DNA of 59,894 nucleotides, taken from assembly GCA_934131175.1 (NCBI GenBank), contig CAKOZD010000009.1:1-59894 (forward strand). Direction: 5' to 3'. This stretch comes from an uncultured Bacilli bacterium (GTDB lineage Bacteria; Bacillota_I; Bacilli_A; RF39; UBA660). The position numbers and the translations under genes are program-made. Shown piece after piece: positions 33,601 to 41,214 of the stretch (the stretch's first letter is position 1; every line of letters begins with the position of its first letter). The notes below the pieces were generated by a model that was not told where the DNA came from, ran no database searches, and saw nothing but the letters and a program-made list of their open reading frames with translations.

Positions 33601-35718
33601 GGTTGGTATTATCAAAGTTTACATATGAATCATAATATTAGTACTAGTTTAAATAAGTGGGTAAATTTAAAAAGAAAACTTGGAAGTGGAACTGGAAAAA
33701 ATGCTAATTTGTATTTAAGACAAATGAGAGAAGAAATGGATACAGCAAAAAATGCAATTCCAGTTTGGATAATGCCAATAGATAAGTTAATAGAACAATA
33801 TCCATTTACTAATGATCCACCATTTGATGTTTTGATTATGGATGAAAGTTCACAATCATCTGTGTTTTCTATAAGTGCATTGTCACGTGCAAAAAAGGTA
33901 ATAATAGTCGGAGATGATAAACAAATATCTCCTTCTAATGCGTTTACTTCACTTGATGAAATAAATGATTTAAGAACTAAATATTTAAGAAATAGTACTT
34001 GGGATTTACAAATATCTAGAGATACTAGCGTTTATGATATTGTTCAAACTATTTGTGGTAATAAAAAAATAACACTGACTGAACATTTTAGATGTTTACC
34101 AGAGATAATAAACTATTCAAATAAAGAATTCTATAATATGGAAATTAATCCTTTAAAAGTTCGTGGAAAGGAAAATACTATTTCTAAACCAATAAAGGAG
34201 ATATATGTTCCAAACGCCGTATGCAAAAAGACAGGCTCACAGGTATATAATCAAGATGAGATAGACAGGATTATTATGTTATTGGGAGAAATAATTAATA
34301 ATCCACAATACAATAATAAAACAATTGGTATTATAGCATTATTAAATAGTTGTACTAGGTATATACAAAAACTTAGAGAATTAGTGATGAGTAAATTTGG
34401 TGAAGAATTTATAGAACAAAGAAAAATTAAAATAGGTACAACTTATGATTTTCAAGGTGACGAACGAGATGTTATTATTCTAGGAATGGTTATTTCTAGT
34501 GTGCTTGAGTCTGGTGAAAAAAATAATTTTAGAGCTTTAACTACAGCTGAATATGATAAATCATTTAATGTTGCAGCTTCACGTGCAAAGGAACAAATGA
34601 TTTTAGTTCATTCAGTTACATTAGATGAATTATCAACTAATTGTAATAGATATAAGCTTTTAAATTATTGTTTACATTATAATGATGAACGAGAAAAGGA
34701 ATATGATAAATTATTTGAATCAAACTTTGAAAGAGATGTATATCAATTCTTGATATCTAAGAATTATAAGTTAATTCCACAGTTTAAGATAGGAAATTAT
34801 AGATTGGACTTTGTTTTAACTAACGATATGAATCAAAAGATAGCTATTGAATGTGATGGAGATATTTATCACGGTATAAATGAATTAGAAAATGATTTAA
34901 CTAGACAATCTATTTTAGAAAGATGTGGATGGAAATTTGTAAGAATAAGAGCTAGTGAATTTTATTATAATAAAGAAGAAAGTACTAAAAAGATGATAGA
35001 TACTATAGAACATTATTTACTTGGAAATGATTCTATTATATATAGTAATAATTTGAAGAATGGAGTAACAGATAATTATAAAGAAAAAGAAGTTGAATAT
35101 TTGGACGAACAACCTGTATTAATTTCTTCTGAAAGTGTTGATAACACGAATAATTTATTTGAAGAATTTTTAGATAATCCAGATGAAGGGTTATTTAAGC
35201 AAAAAGAATTAAATTTAGAGAATATCAAAGCAGATAATTCTATTGATGGTTTAGAACCTAGTCAAATAAAATATATGACATTATATAGTAACGGTGTTAC
35301 AAGAAAAGATATTTCAGATTATTGTAATGTAGCATATGATATTGTGGAGAAAGCTCTTCAGACTGTTGCTGAAAAATATAACGTAAAGTCTGTTGATGAT
35401 TGCATGATGACTTTTATTGAAGAATATAGTGATAAAAGTCAGTATAAAAATATTTTAGATTACTATAATAAAAGTAACCTAAATAAGCAAGACAATAATT
35501 TATCTTTATATGAAGATTATTCAAAGAAAATCAGGAAAGCAATATTAGAAAATAAACAAATTAAAATAATATATTCTGAATCTTCAAAAGTATTTATTTT
35601 AATTCCTTTTCAGTATTTTAAGTTAAACAATACATTATATTTAAGAGCAAAAGATTTAAATGATGATAAAGTAAAGATATTTAAGTATGAAAATATTAAA
35701 AGTTTAGTAGTTATTTGA
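30670..35718 (+). CDS. SF1 (Upf1-like) helicase with PD-(D/E)XK/DUF559-like nuclease and WYL-like C-terminus
   Basis: This 1682-residue protein has a split SF1B helicase core. Walker A GPPGTGKS lies near residue 371, the DESSQ box (VLIMDESSQSS) near 1058, GDDKQISPSN just after, EHFRCLPEII near 1137, TYDFQGDERDVIILG near 1258 and NVAASRAKEQ near 1297. An insertion of about 600 residues, partly coiled-coil, separates motifs I and II. Residues about 1350-1455 form an MTES_1575/DUF559-type nuclease (YRLDFVL, IAIECDGDIYH, ERCGWKFVRIRASEF). A helix-turn-helix-like stretch follows near 1540, then a WYL-like strand set at 1617-1682 (IKIIYS, FQYFKLNNTLYLRAKD). Such helicase-nuclease fusions are common in defence islands, and its neighbours fit that. 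The ATG at 30670 follows GGTGAG. Its role in phage defence is inferred. Confidence 0.8.
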   Translation: MNHSLKNVFSFIKEALELKNKNIYNLKDYEIHYDFGKFYSQFKELIETPDYHSLSITSTGIVFRIKYLKEDKKKEIPSIPASLTDYIFLKNTNDIIAKTDNLESVLRDNGLLDIYNDYDSKIKEINRYNSLIDLYNSKYMELYGVYKRINDYEEKLEIIFGQKLMIWKDGTGHNIDRYVLEANLDLSFDSINNIISFSINNEKFKGLVSDFLNLDEYKVKDNLSLNDFISEFNNSFCHDLNLNEVIYKYINYASFENEIVNRELHEKEELKNNKSYIFDNCGIIVRNKNSKLWIEDLNKIISACDNTNFISPMLNMFEVNFEDENQVDLLLNDSSYKDTKDDEVLFPLPSNYEQYRIVDKVKSSNIVLVQGPPGTGKSHTIANLISHYISEGKKVLVTSEKAKALEVLRDKIPEQIRSLSLSLLTSSGVDKDLEFSIQNILKRQYDERQQEEKKKDIDKYTEKLQLIYQNKQEVIRKIIEFMSKDTVSHREELNGIINYESNNELTLMDLAIWLDNNKKYKLIPINDYEAYTYDNPRELFDKLDDIADEIKTKGYAISSEVTIHPYLNSNDIELHIKESLGYSNYKIKDEKLLSAVKQSKITTDVLDNLGNNINRLSSLYEYCDKERVKLNVEYPVFIRKIDDLLKLINDNEKFIIDTEAKLFDFSLSFDNQTRFDSYLSAINEILSIYGENDSISIFNPINKIHFNSELKKLDGIKYNNNYISKDNIKKEDFNNIKLGIEYYSLIYKIRERIKQLLNVDLFEKFKIQQNQFGKYKDRITPILDGFLSFKEISNNIDSDLNEIINLNLYPISYLNISEEDLRNIYDDLKYFVTENNSDSRSNSLSKEIRDYYKDCNLKSLNKMLVAIESNQLDTYIEEKNNLIHEISVINKYNSLKKNYETIFRDKKELITKYIYDFSFEERTFFKDNIIEILKYHYVEKFYLSLDKARVGLPELFEKREKLIEDEKRTITDLVAIKGWYYQSLHMNHNISTSLNKWVNLKRKLGSGTGKNANLYLRQMREEMDTAKNAIPVWIMPIDKLIEQYPFTNDPPFDVLIMDESSQSSVFSISALSRAKKVIIVGDDKQISPSNAFTSLDEINDLRTKYLRNSTWDLQISRDTSVYDIVQTICGNKKITLTEHFRCLPEIINYSNKEFYNMEINPLKVRGKENTISKPIKEIYVPNAVCKKTGSQVYNQDEIDRIIMLLGEIINNPQYNNKTIGIIALLNSCTRYIQKLRELVMSKFGEEFIEQRKIKIGTTYDFQGDERDVIILGMVISSVLESGEKNNFRALTTAEYDKSFNVAASRAKEQMILVHSVTLDELSTNCNRYKLLNYCLHYNDEREKEYDKLFESNFERDVYQFLISKNYKLIPQFKIGNYRLDFVLTNDMNQKIAIECDGDIYHGINELENDLTRQSILERCGWKFVRIRASEFYYNKEESTKKMIDTIEHYLLGNDSIIYSNNLKNGVTDNYKEKEVEYLDEQPVLISSESVDNTNNLFEEFLDNPDEGLFKQKELNLENIKADNSIDGLEPSQIKYMTLYSNGVTRKDISDYCNVAYDIVEKALQTVAEKYNVKSVDDCMMTFIEEYSDKSQYKNILDYYNKSNLNKQDNNLSLYEDYSKKIRKAILENKQIKIIYSESSKVFILIPFQYFKLNNTLYLRAKDLNDDKVKIFKYENIKSLVVI

Positions 35719-36199
35719 AATAAAAATAAAAAGATATAGAGTACTTTAGTCCAGTTCTTTGTCAAATAATTTTAGTAAATAAAAAAATTATAAAATACTT
35801 GTTTAGAGAGAGTGATTTTTATCACTCTTTTATAATGTCTTGAATTAAAAATGTTTTAGCTAAGAACTAATCATATTTCCTATAGCCGAAAGCAATTTTT
35901 TAAGACATTTAATTAAATTGATTATTCCTTCTATAATTCTATTATTTATATCATATCTAAATTAATTTTTTACATTAATTATAGTAATGAGCTAACCAAA
36001 TTTGTATTTAATTAATTGAAGTTAACTTTACATTTTTAAAAATTTATAGGAAGTGAATACTTGCTTATATATCAACAACATTTACAATTAGTTTACAAAA
36101 AAACAATGTAAACAATAATACACTCTAAAATGACCTAAATGTGAGGATGACTATTTAATTGTTAAGACAATAAAAAACTAAATTAGGTAATAAACAAAG
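35719..36199. other. 480-bp intergenic region with terminator and inverted repeat
   Basis: AGAGTGAT (35809-35816) and ATCACTCT (35821-35828) form a strong terminator for the helicase gene. TATAAT at 35831-35836 directly follows it. GTTTACA (36091-36097) and TGTAAAC (36107-36113) form a perfect 7-bp inverted repeat with a 9-nt spacer. A 16-codon frame starting with TTG at 36061 after AGGAAGTG is possible but weak. The rest looks like decayed or non-coding sequence. Confidence 0.5.
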
Positions 36200-36409
36200 A
36201 TGTTATTATACTCAAATTTCGAAGCTAAAGGTACAGAACGTTCTACATATATGATGAGTTTTGACTATGCTCAAGATCTAGAAAAGTTAAATGTTAAATT
36301 TTATGATGAAAAAACAGATATGAATAAAGTTATATATTGTGAACACTCACTTAAAGATAATCTTACAGCAAAGGATTATAAAATAATTTATGCTTCTATA
36401 AAATTGTAA
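36200..36409 (+). CDS. Short hypothetical ORF, possibly a gene remnant
   Basis: The frame encodes 69 residues of ordinary composition (MLLYSNFEAKGTER at the start). The nearest ribosome-like site (AGG at about 36186) is too far from the ATG to be convincing, and no promoter stands out. It may be a real small gene translated weakly, or the 3' remainder of a decayed one. It lies at the edge of the defence-like region. No family was recognised. Confidence 0.35.
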   Translation: MLLYSNFEAKGTERSTYMMSFDYAQDLEKLNVKFYDEKTDMNKVIYCEHSLKDNLTAKDYKIIYASIKL

Positions 36410-36413
36410 AACA

Positions 36414-36422
36414 TGCTATAAT
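36414..36422 (+). promoter_or_regulatory. Extended -10 promoter with GGGGG leader
   Basis: TGCTATAAT ends at 36422. GGGGG follows after 13 nt and is the ribosome site of the next gene. Confidence 0.65.
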
Positions 36423-36446
36423 ATTTCTTCATGAAGGGGGAAGATT

Positions 36447-37082
36447 ATGGAAAAACAAGAGATGGAGTTATATCATATACATAAATTAGGAAATAGTTAT
36501 GATAGGAAATGGAGTGTTAATAATACTATTAATGTTTCCAAAAACTTTAATTCTGAAATGTTTAAAAGACAAATGAATTTTTCTCAATCGATTTTCTTTG
36601 ATGGTAAAATGAGAAATTTTTATGAGCTATTACCTAACTATATTGAATATCTTTCTAGTACTAATTCTGTTAGTATAGAGGAATTAAGAGCTATCTCTGA
36701 GCTTTTAAGAACATCATTTGCAATGTCATACAAAGCAGATTTCTTCAAAAGAGAAGCAGCTTTAGAAGATTGTCGTAAAGATTATGACATTACTTTACCT
36801 AGTAGATTACATTCAATTTATTTATGTGATGAAGATGGTTTAGAATATTGGAAAGATACTCTTGAAGAATGTAGTCCAAACGGATTTGATGCATATAAAG
36901 TTTTAGTAACGGGTAAAATATTTAAAACTAATGAACAATTATTACCTGATGAAGAAGCAAGTTACGGAGATGTTTATAACCAAGCATTCAAATATTGGCA
37001 TCCAAAATTCAAAGATGTTCCTGGATATACTAATGAGTATCTTGCACAAGGAGAAATAAAAATATTAAGCAAAGTTAAATAA
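36447..37082 (+). CDS. DUF2441-like protein
   Basis: This 211-residue soluble protein opens with ELYHIHKLGNSYDRKW, the pattern of DUF2441-type proteins. The other family landmarks fit: a central SRLHSIYLCDEDGLEYW, then YKVLVTGKIFKTNEQLL, and a C-terminal AFKYWHPKF and EYLAQGEIKILSKV. I recall this family as having an ADP-ribosyltransferase-like shape, but its biochemical role is not established, and neither is it here. The start has AAGGGGGA at ideal distance. It has its own promoter and terminator, so it is monocistronic, but it sits among likely defence genes. Confidence 0.5.
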   Translation: MEKQEMELYHIHKLGNSYDRKWSVNNTINVSKNFNSEMFKRQMNFSQSIFFDGKMRNFYELLPNYIEYLSSTNSVSIEELRAISELLRTSFAMSYKADFFKREAALEDCRKDYDITLPSRLHSIYLCDEDGLEYWKDTLEECSPNGFDAYKVLVTGKIFKTNEQLLPDEEASYGDVYNQAFKYWHPKFKDVPGYTNEYLAQGEIKILSKVK

Positions 37083-37084
37083 AT

Positions 37085-37107
37085 AAGAGAATAATTCTCT
37101 TTTTCTT
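37085..37107 (+). terminator. Rho-independent terminator
   Basis: A near-perfect palindrome, AAGAGAATAATTCTCTT, is followed by T-rich sequence. Confidence 0.6.
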
Positions 37108-37119
37108 TTTCTTAAATTA

Positions 37120-37128
37120 TGTTATAAT
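37120..37128 (+). promoter_or_regulatory. Extended -10 promoter with GGGGG leader
   Basis: TGTTATAAT ends at 37128, and GGGGG lies 14 nt downstream. The -35 region falls in the T-rich tail of the preceding terminator. Confidence 0.65.
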
Positions 37129-37157
37129 AAGCAGCAATTAATGGGGGTTAATTGGTT

Positions 37158-37586
37158 ATGAACAAGAAATTTTTATGTGTTATATTTTTAATTGTATTAG
37201 GATTTTCAGTTTTTAAATTTAAATTTAATACTTCTAATTTGAGTGACAATATTGAAAATAAATTTACTATGGTTGATACTGTATCAAAGTCTGACTATAG
37301 TAAAATATTAGTTTATAAAAATAATTATAATTATCCAGTAAATATTAAAACAAGTGATATTAAATTAGATTGTATTGGCAGTGGAGAAAATAAAGAACTA
37401 GATGAAAAATTGGTTAAAAGTAATATGAAAATAAATGTTAGTTTTTCTAATAGAAAAGATGTTTTAAAAGTAAATAGTGGAGATACAGTTAAAATTTATA
37501 TTGATGAGTTATATACAGGTAAAAGTTTACCTAATCATTCTGTAACTTGTAATTATAATATTGAAATTAATATGAGTGGTGTCTAA
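37158..37586 (+). CDS. Small secreted or membrane-anchored protein
   Basis: This 142-residue protein starts with a short basic segment and a hydrophobic stretch (residues about 5-20) that works as a signal peptide or anchor. It is followed by about 115 residues of beta-rich, Lys/Asp/Asn-rich sequence with two cysteines (LDCIGS and VTCNY) that could form a disulfide. No lipobox is apparent. The start ATG at 37158 is preferred over TTG at 37152 from its distance to GGGGG. The DUF3883-like gene begins one base after its stop, so the two are probably cotranscribed. Confidence 0.6.
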   Translation: MNKKFLCVIFLIVLGFSVFKFKFNTSNLSDNIENKFTMVDTVSKSDYSKILVYKNNYNYPVNIKTSDIKLDCIGSGENKELDEKLVKSNMKINVSFSNRKDVLKVNSGDTVKIYIDELYTGKSLPNHSVTCNYNIEINMSGV

Positions 37587-37587
37587 T

Positions 37588-38511
37588 ATGAATGAAATTA
37601 TTGAAGGCAGAAAAAACGAAATAAAAATTTTTTTAGAATATTACAAAAATAATAGTTCTTTACAAAAATATGAATATTTTGATTATTATTTATTATATTT
37701 TCTTCCTTTTAGAAATTGTGAAAATTTGCAAGAAGAAATAGATGTTTTTAAGAATTATTTTGGTATTGAAATAGAAAGTTATTATGATTTAATAATATTT
37801 ATTTGTACAAAATATTATCCAGATTTTGATTGTAGTTGGATAAGAGATTTTTTGAATAAATATAAAATAAACGATTTTTCTTTTCAAAAAGAGCATCGTA
37901 ATTGGTTGCTTGGTGGAAATATTAAATATTCATACAAGGATTTAAAGGATTTATATGAATGCAAAAAAGATATAATTAAATATTTTGTTAATGAAGAAAA
38001 AACTGATTCTAATGATAACATTAAGGAAAAAATTGGATTCTTTTCTGAGTATATTGTTCATGATTATCTTGATAAATGTGATAATTATTCAAATATTTAT
38101 TGGGTATCTCAAATAGTTGGTGATGGACTAGGATATGATTTTATTGCCTATAATAATAAAACTAATAAGACTAACTACATAGAAGTAAAAGGTAAAACAA
38201 GTACATTTGATATAACTTTATCTAAGAATGAAACAAGAGTATTAAATAAAGTAAATAAAAATGATTTAAATGAAGAGTATTTAGTATTTTGTGTACCTCT
38301 AGTATTTACAAATGATGCATTTGACTATGATATTTTAGAATGTTATATTGATGATGATAAACCTGAAAATAATAGAGAAACTTCTCTTATAACTGGAGAA
38401 AGTTATTTAATGCTTAACTCACTTGATGAACAAGCAGAACAAGAGAAAAGGGCAGAAGGAAAACCATATCAAAAGAAAATAAATTTTTATAGAGGAGGAA
38501 AAGCATGGTAG
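37588..38511 (+). CDS. DUF3883-like PD-(D/E)XK nuclease-fold protein
   Basis: This 307-residue protein has an N-terminal helical domain of about 140 residues and a C-terminal nuclease-like domain. Near residue 178 the sequence GDGLGYDFIAYNN is followed by NYIEVKGKTS, giving the D-x(n)-E-x-K catalytic signature of the PD-(D/E)XK fold. The surrounding order (EKIGFFSEYIVHDYL before it) matches DUF3883-type domains seen in restriction-like and anti-phage proteins. Its stop overlaps the next gene by seven bases, so a coupled partner is likely. The ATG at 37588 is preferred over the GTG at 37576, which lies inside the previous gene. Confidence 0.65.
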   Translation: MNEIIEGRKNEIKIFLEYYKNNSSLQKYEYFDYYLLYFLPFRNCENLQEEIDVFKNYFGIEIESYYDLIIFICTKYYPDFDCSWIRDFLNKYKINDFSFQKEHRNWLLGGNIKYSYKDLKDLYECKKDIIKYFVNEEKTDSNDNIKEKIGFFSEYIVHDYLDKCDNYSNIYWVSQIVGDGLGYDFIAYNNKTNKTNYIEVKGKTSTFDITLSKNETRVLNKVNKNDLNEEYLVFCVPLVFTNDAFDYDILECYIDDDKPENNRETSLITGESYLMLNSLDEQAEQEKRAEGKPYQKKINFYRGGKAW

Positions 38512-38855
38512 TAAGAAATATTTATGTAAGTGATAAAGAATATTTTCTTGAATTTTTAATTAGAGATTTAATTAAACATGGAATTAGCTATTGCTTAGTA
38601 AAAGAAGCAGATGAAATTCATTTTGATAATTATATAATTAGATTTCATGAAAAAGTAAGTGAAATAGATAATTTAGATGATTTATTAATAACACTTATGG
38701 AGATTGATTCAAATAAAAGTGATTTTTTCATTCCTATAGATGAGAATATGACTATAGATTATAATGATACAAAACAATATCCAAAAAGAAATAAAAAACT
38801 AATTAAGATGGAAAATAGAAAATATAGTAAAATGGTTAACACTAGAAAGAGATAA
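38505..38855 (+). CDS. Small partner protein of the DUF3883-like nuclease
   Basis: This 116-residue protein has no recognised family. The first 75 residues look like an alternating alpha/beta fold (EYFLEFLIRDLIKHGISYCLV, then strands), and the tail is strongly basic (KRNKKLIKMENRKYSKMVNTRKR region). The ATG overlaps the nuclease gene's end, and its ribosome site (GAGGAGG) lies inside that gene. An inhibitor, specificity or nucleic-acid-binding subunit is possible. This is inferred only from coupling and charge. Confidence 0.6.
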   Translation: MVVRNIYVSDKEYFLEFLIRDLIKHGISYCLVKEADEIHFDNYIIRFHEKVSEIDNLDDLLITLMEIDSNKSDFFIPIDENMTIDYNDTKQYPKRNKKLIKMENRKYSKMVNTRKR

Positions 38856-38870
38856 TTCTTTCTTTTTTTG
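38844..38870 (+). terminator. Rho-independent terminator
   Basis: AGAAAGA (38844-38850) and TCTTTCT (38857-38863) are followed by T. The next -35 begins within two bases. Confidence 0.8.
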
Positions 38871-38899
38871 TTGAAAAATTAATTTTTTTATTTTATAAT
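38871..38899 (+). promoter_or_regulatory. Promoter of the 38999 gene
   Basis: TTGAAA (38871-38876), 17 nt, TATAAT (38894-38899). Confidence 0.75.
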
Positions 38900-38938
38900 A
38901 AGCCTACAATTTAAATATTATTTTATTAGAGATTATTA

Positions 38939-38991
38939 ATGGCCAAAGAACATTCAGATTAGGGCTGAAGTTAGTTCAGAGATTATGGAGG
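38939..38991 (+). promoter_or_regulatory. Leader with mutually exclusive hairpins and a short frame
   Basis: CTGAA (38965-38969) can pair either with TTCAG at 38953-38957 or with TTCAG at 38975-38979, so two hairpins compete. A seven-codon frame (ATG 38939 to TAG 38962) ends between the arms of the first hairpin. The GGAGG ribosome site at 38987-38991 lies just downstream. This could be a translation-attenuation leader. Confidence 0.4.
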
Positions 38992-38998
38992 TTATTAT

Positions 38999-39367
38999 AT
39001 GAATAATAAAATATTAGAATATTTAAATTGTAATAAATCAATGAGTTTTAATGAATTACTTTTTTCATTAATTGATAAGAGTGGTTGTAAAGATTCAGAG
39101 ATTTATAAAAAAGTTGATATAGATAGAAAATTATTTTCTAAAATAAGATGTAGTGAAGATTATATTCCTAGAAAAAATGTAATTATAAAATTATGTTTGG
39201 CACTAGGTCTTGATAAAGTAGAATTTGATAAATTATTAAATTCTGCGGGTTACTCTTTGAGTAATAATAAGTTTGATCAAGTTATATCTTGCTGTATAGA
39301 AAATAATATTTATGACTTAAATCAAGTCAATGACTATTTATATACTTTTTGCGACGCTTCTTTATAG
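38999..39367 (+). CDS. Stand-alone helix-turn-helix-like domain protein
   Basis: This 122-residue protein matches a domain often found as the C-terminal part of longer macro-domain or stress-operon proteins in Firmicutes. Its key stretches are MSFNELLFSLIDKSGCKDSEIYKK, DIDRKLFSKIRCSEDYIPRKN, LCLALGLDKVEFDKLLNSAGYSLS and FDQVISCCIENNIYDLNQVN. The central part has the length and pattern of an XRE-type helix-turn-helix (KLFSKIR as recognition helix). Here it stands alone behind its own structured leader and directly upstream of rtcB, so it may regulate rtcB. That link is by position only. Confidence 0.6.
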   Translation: MNNKILEYLNCNKSMSFNELLFSLIDKSGCKDSEIYKKVDIDRKLFSKIRCSEDYIPRKNVIIKLCLALGLDKVEFDKLLNSAGYSLSNNKFDQVISCCIENNIYDLNQVNDYLYTFCDASL

Positions 39368-39382
39368 GCGTTTTTTTTGTCA
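39350..39382 (+). terminator. Terminator between the HTH-like gene and rtcB
   Basis: ACGC and GCGT pair across the stop codon of the preceding gene and are followed by eight T. A second T run after GCGACC follows at 39395-39401. Confidence 0.6.
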
Positions 39383-39455
39383 CAATTTTAGCGACCTTTT
39401 TTAATAATTTATAATATATAATTTAGGTGTATTTAGTTATTTGGAGGTGATTACT

Positions 39456-40643
39456 ATGAAAGATTTAAAAATATTTACTGATAATATTGAATCTAAGGCA
39501 GTAGAACAAATTAATTTATTATTAGAACAAGAAGCTTTTTGTAATAGTAAAATTAGAATAATGCCAGATGTTCATACAGGTAATGGATGTGTTATTGGTT
39601 TTACAGGTGATTTAGGAGAAAAAGTTATTCCAAATGTAGTTGGTGTTGATATTGGATGTGGTATGTTTTGTGCAAATTTTGGAAAAGTAGATATTGATTT
39701 TTTAAAATTAGATAAATATATAAATGAAAATATTCCAAGTGGAATGAATGTTAATATAGAAAAAGAATGTAATTTTAAATTAGAAGATTTGTATTGTTTT
39801 AAACATTTAAAAAAATTAGAATGGATTGAAAATTCTCTTGGAAGTTTAGGTGGAGGTAATCACTTTATTGAAATTGATGAAGATGATGATAAAAATAAGT
39901 ATTTAATAATTCATACTGGTTCTAGAAATTTAGGAAATCAAGTTGCTAATTATTATCAAAAACTAGCAGATAAAACATGTAATTATAATTATGATTTACT
40001 AAATCAAAAAAAGAAAGATTTAATTATTGAGTACAAGAGTCTTGGCAAGGAAAAAAATATAGAAAATGAACTTAGTAAATTAGATAAATTATATAAAAAA
40101 GATAATAATATTGATTATGATTTGGCTTATTTAGAAGGAAAAAATAGAGAAGAATACTTACATGATATGAAAATATGTCAAGAATTTGCTGTTAAAAACA
40201 GGTTAGTGATTGCTAAGAAAATTGCTAAGTTTATGGGATGGAATATAGATGATTATTTTGAATCAGTTCATAACTATATTTCATTTAAAGATAACATTGT
40301 TAGAAAAGGCGCAATTTCTGCTAGAAAAGGAGAAAGAGTGATTATACCAATTAATATGAGAGATGGTTGTATACTAGGAACTGGGAAAGGAAATTCTGAT
40401 TGGAATTGTTCTGCACCACATGGAGCAGGCAGAATTATGTCTAGAAAAGAAGCACTTGATAAAATTAATTTAGATGAATATAAAGATTCGATGAAGGGAA
40501 TATATTCAACATCAGTAGTTGATAGTACCAAGGATGAAGCACCATTTGTTTATAAATCAATGAATGAAATATTAACAAATATAAAGGATAGTGTAGAACT
40601 TAATAAAATAATTAAACCAATTTATAACTTTAAAGCAAAATAA
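39456..40643 (+). CDS. rtcB: RtcB-type RNA ligase
   Basis: This 395-residue enzyme seals RNA ends bearing 2',3'-cyclic or 3'-phosphate and 5'-hydroxyl, using GTP and manganese. Metal and guanylate motifs are present: MPDVHTGNGCVIGFT near residue 34, GVDIGCGM near 65, SLGGGNHFIE near 129, IHTGSRNLG near 150, HNYISF near 265 and SAPHGAGRIMSR near 321 with the guanylylated His. The ATG at 39456 has GGAGGTGA at the right distance; the TTG at 39441 precedes that site. It lies between an HTH-like gene and a DIP1984-like gene. In this setting it may repair tRNAs cut by toxins or phage-defence nucleases (inference). Confidence 0.9.
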   Translation: MKDLKIFTDNIESKAVEQINLLLEQEAFCNSKIRIMPDVHTGNGCVIGFTGDLGEKVIPNVVGVDIGCGMFCANFGKVDIDFLKLDKYINENIPSGMNVNIEKECNFKLEDLYCFKHLKKLEWIENSLGSLGGGNHFIEIDEDDDKNKYLIIHTGSRNLGNQVANYYQKLADKTCNYNYDLLNQKKKDLIIEYKSLGKEKNIENELSKLDKLYKKDNNIDYDLAYLEGKNREEYLHDMKICQEFAVKNRLVIAKKIAKFMGWNIDDYFESVHNYISFKDNIVRKGAISARKGERVIIPINMRDGCILGTGKGNSDWNCSAPHGAGRIMSRKEALDKINLDEYKDSMKGIYSTSVVDSTKDEAPFVYKSMNEILTNIKDSVELNKIIKPIYNFKAK

Positions 40644-40644
40644 A

Positions 40645-40675
40645 ATGTCGCTCATATAGCGACCAAAATTTTATA
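40645..40675 (+). terminator. Hairpin after rtcB
   Basis: GTCGCT and AGCGAC form a clean stem flanked by AAAA and TTTT, giving a terminator-like element before the next ribosome site. Confidence 0.5.
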
Positions 40676-40713
40676 GAAAAATGATAAATTTAATACAGAA
40701 AGAAGGAGATAAT

Positions 40714-41214
40714 ATGAAAATAAATATAACTGCATTAATGAATTTAATTTCAGAAGAAGAGAAAAATTTAAGTATATCAACAGCTAATGTTAGAACTTAT
40801 TCTTTAAATACTTACATAGAAGAACTAGATGGAAGAAAGAATGTTATTGAAGATTATAAAGAAGAATTTAAATATAGTTTAGATAATATGGAACAAACAT
40901 TTAAAAAACTATCAAAATTAAAAGCTACTTTATATGAAAAAAATAACGAATTTAAATTAAGTGATGGAAGAACTATTCAACAAGCTATAGTTGATAATAA
41001 TTACTTAAAAAGAATGAAAGCAGCATATGAACAATTAATCTATATTAAAAGTTCAAAGAAAAGATGTTCTGAAGTTACTAATTCTTATTTCGAATGTAAA
41101 TCTGTTAATTTTGATATTGATTTAATCAGAAAAAGATTAAGTGAAATTAATAAAATTATTCAAGATACTGATTTTGAAATTTCAAAATTAAATTCAATTG
41201 AATTTGAAATTTAA
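40714..41214 (+). CDS. DIP1984-like coiled-coil protein
   Basis: This 166-residue helical protein resembles the DIP1984 (septicolysin-annotated) family: a long N-terminal helix pair, then LSDGRTIQQAIVDNNYLKRMKAAYEQL, and a C-terminal VNFDIDLIRKRLSEINKIIQDTDFEISKLN. The biochemical role of that family is not established as far as I know. There is no signal peptide. AAGGAG precedes the ATG at 40714; the ATG at 40681 has no such site. It is separated from rtcB by one hairpin and may be cotranscribed in part. Confidence 0.6.
   Translation: MKINITALMNLISEEEKNLSISTANVRTYSLNTYIEELDGRKNVIEDYKEEFKYSLDNMEQTFKKLSKLKATLYEKNNEFKLSDGRTIQQAIVDNNYLKRMKAAYEQLIYIKSSKKRCSEVTNSYFECKSVNFDIDLIRKRLSEINKIIQDTDFEISKLNSIEFEI

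Noticed and set aside
36061..36111. A 16-codon peptide beginning with TTG after AGGAAGTG
   Set aside because: The TTG start, short length and lack of a convincing promoter make it indistinguishable from chance; it is mentioned only within the gap description.
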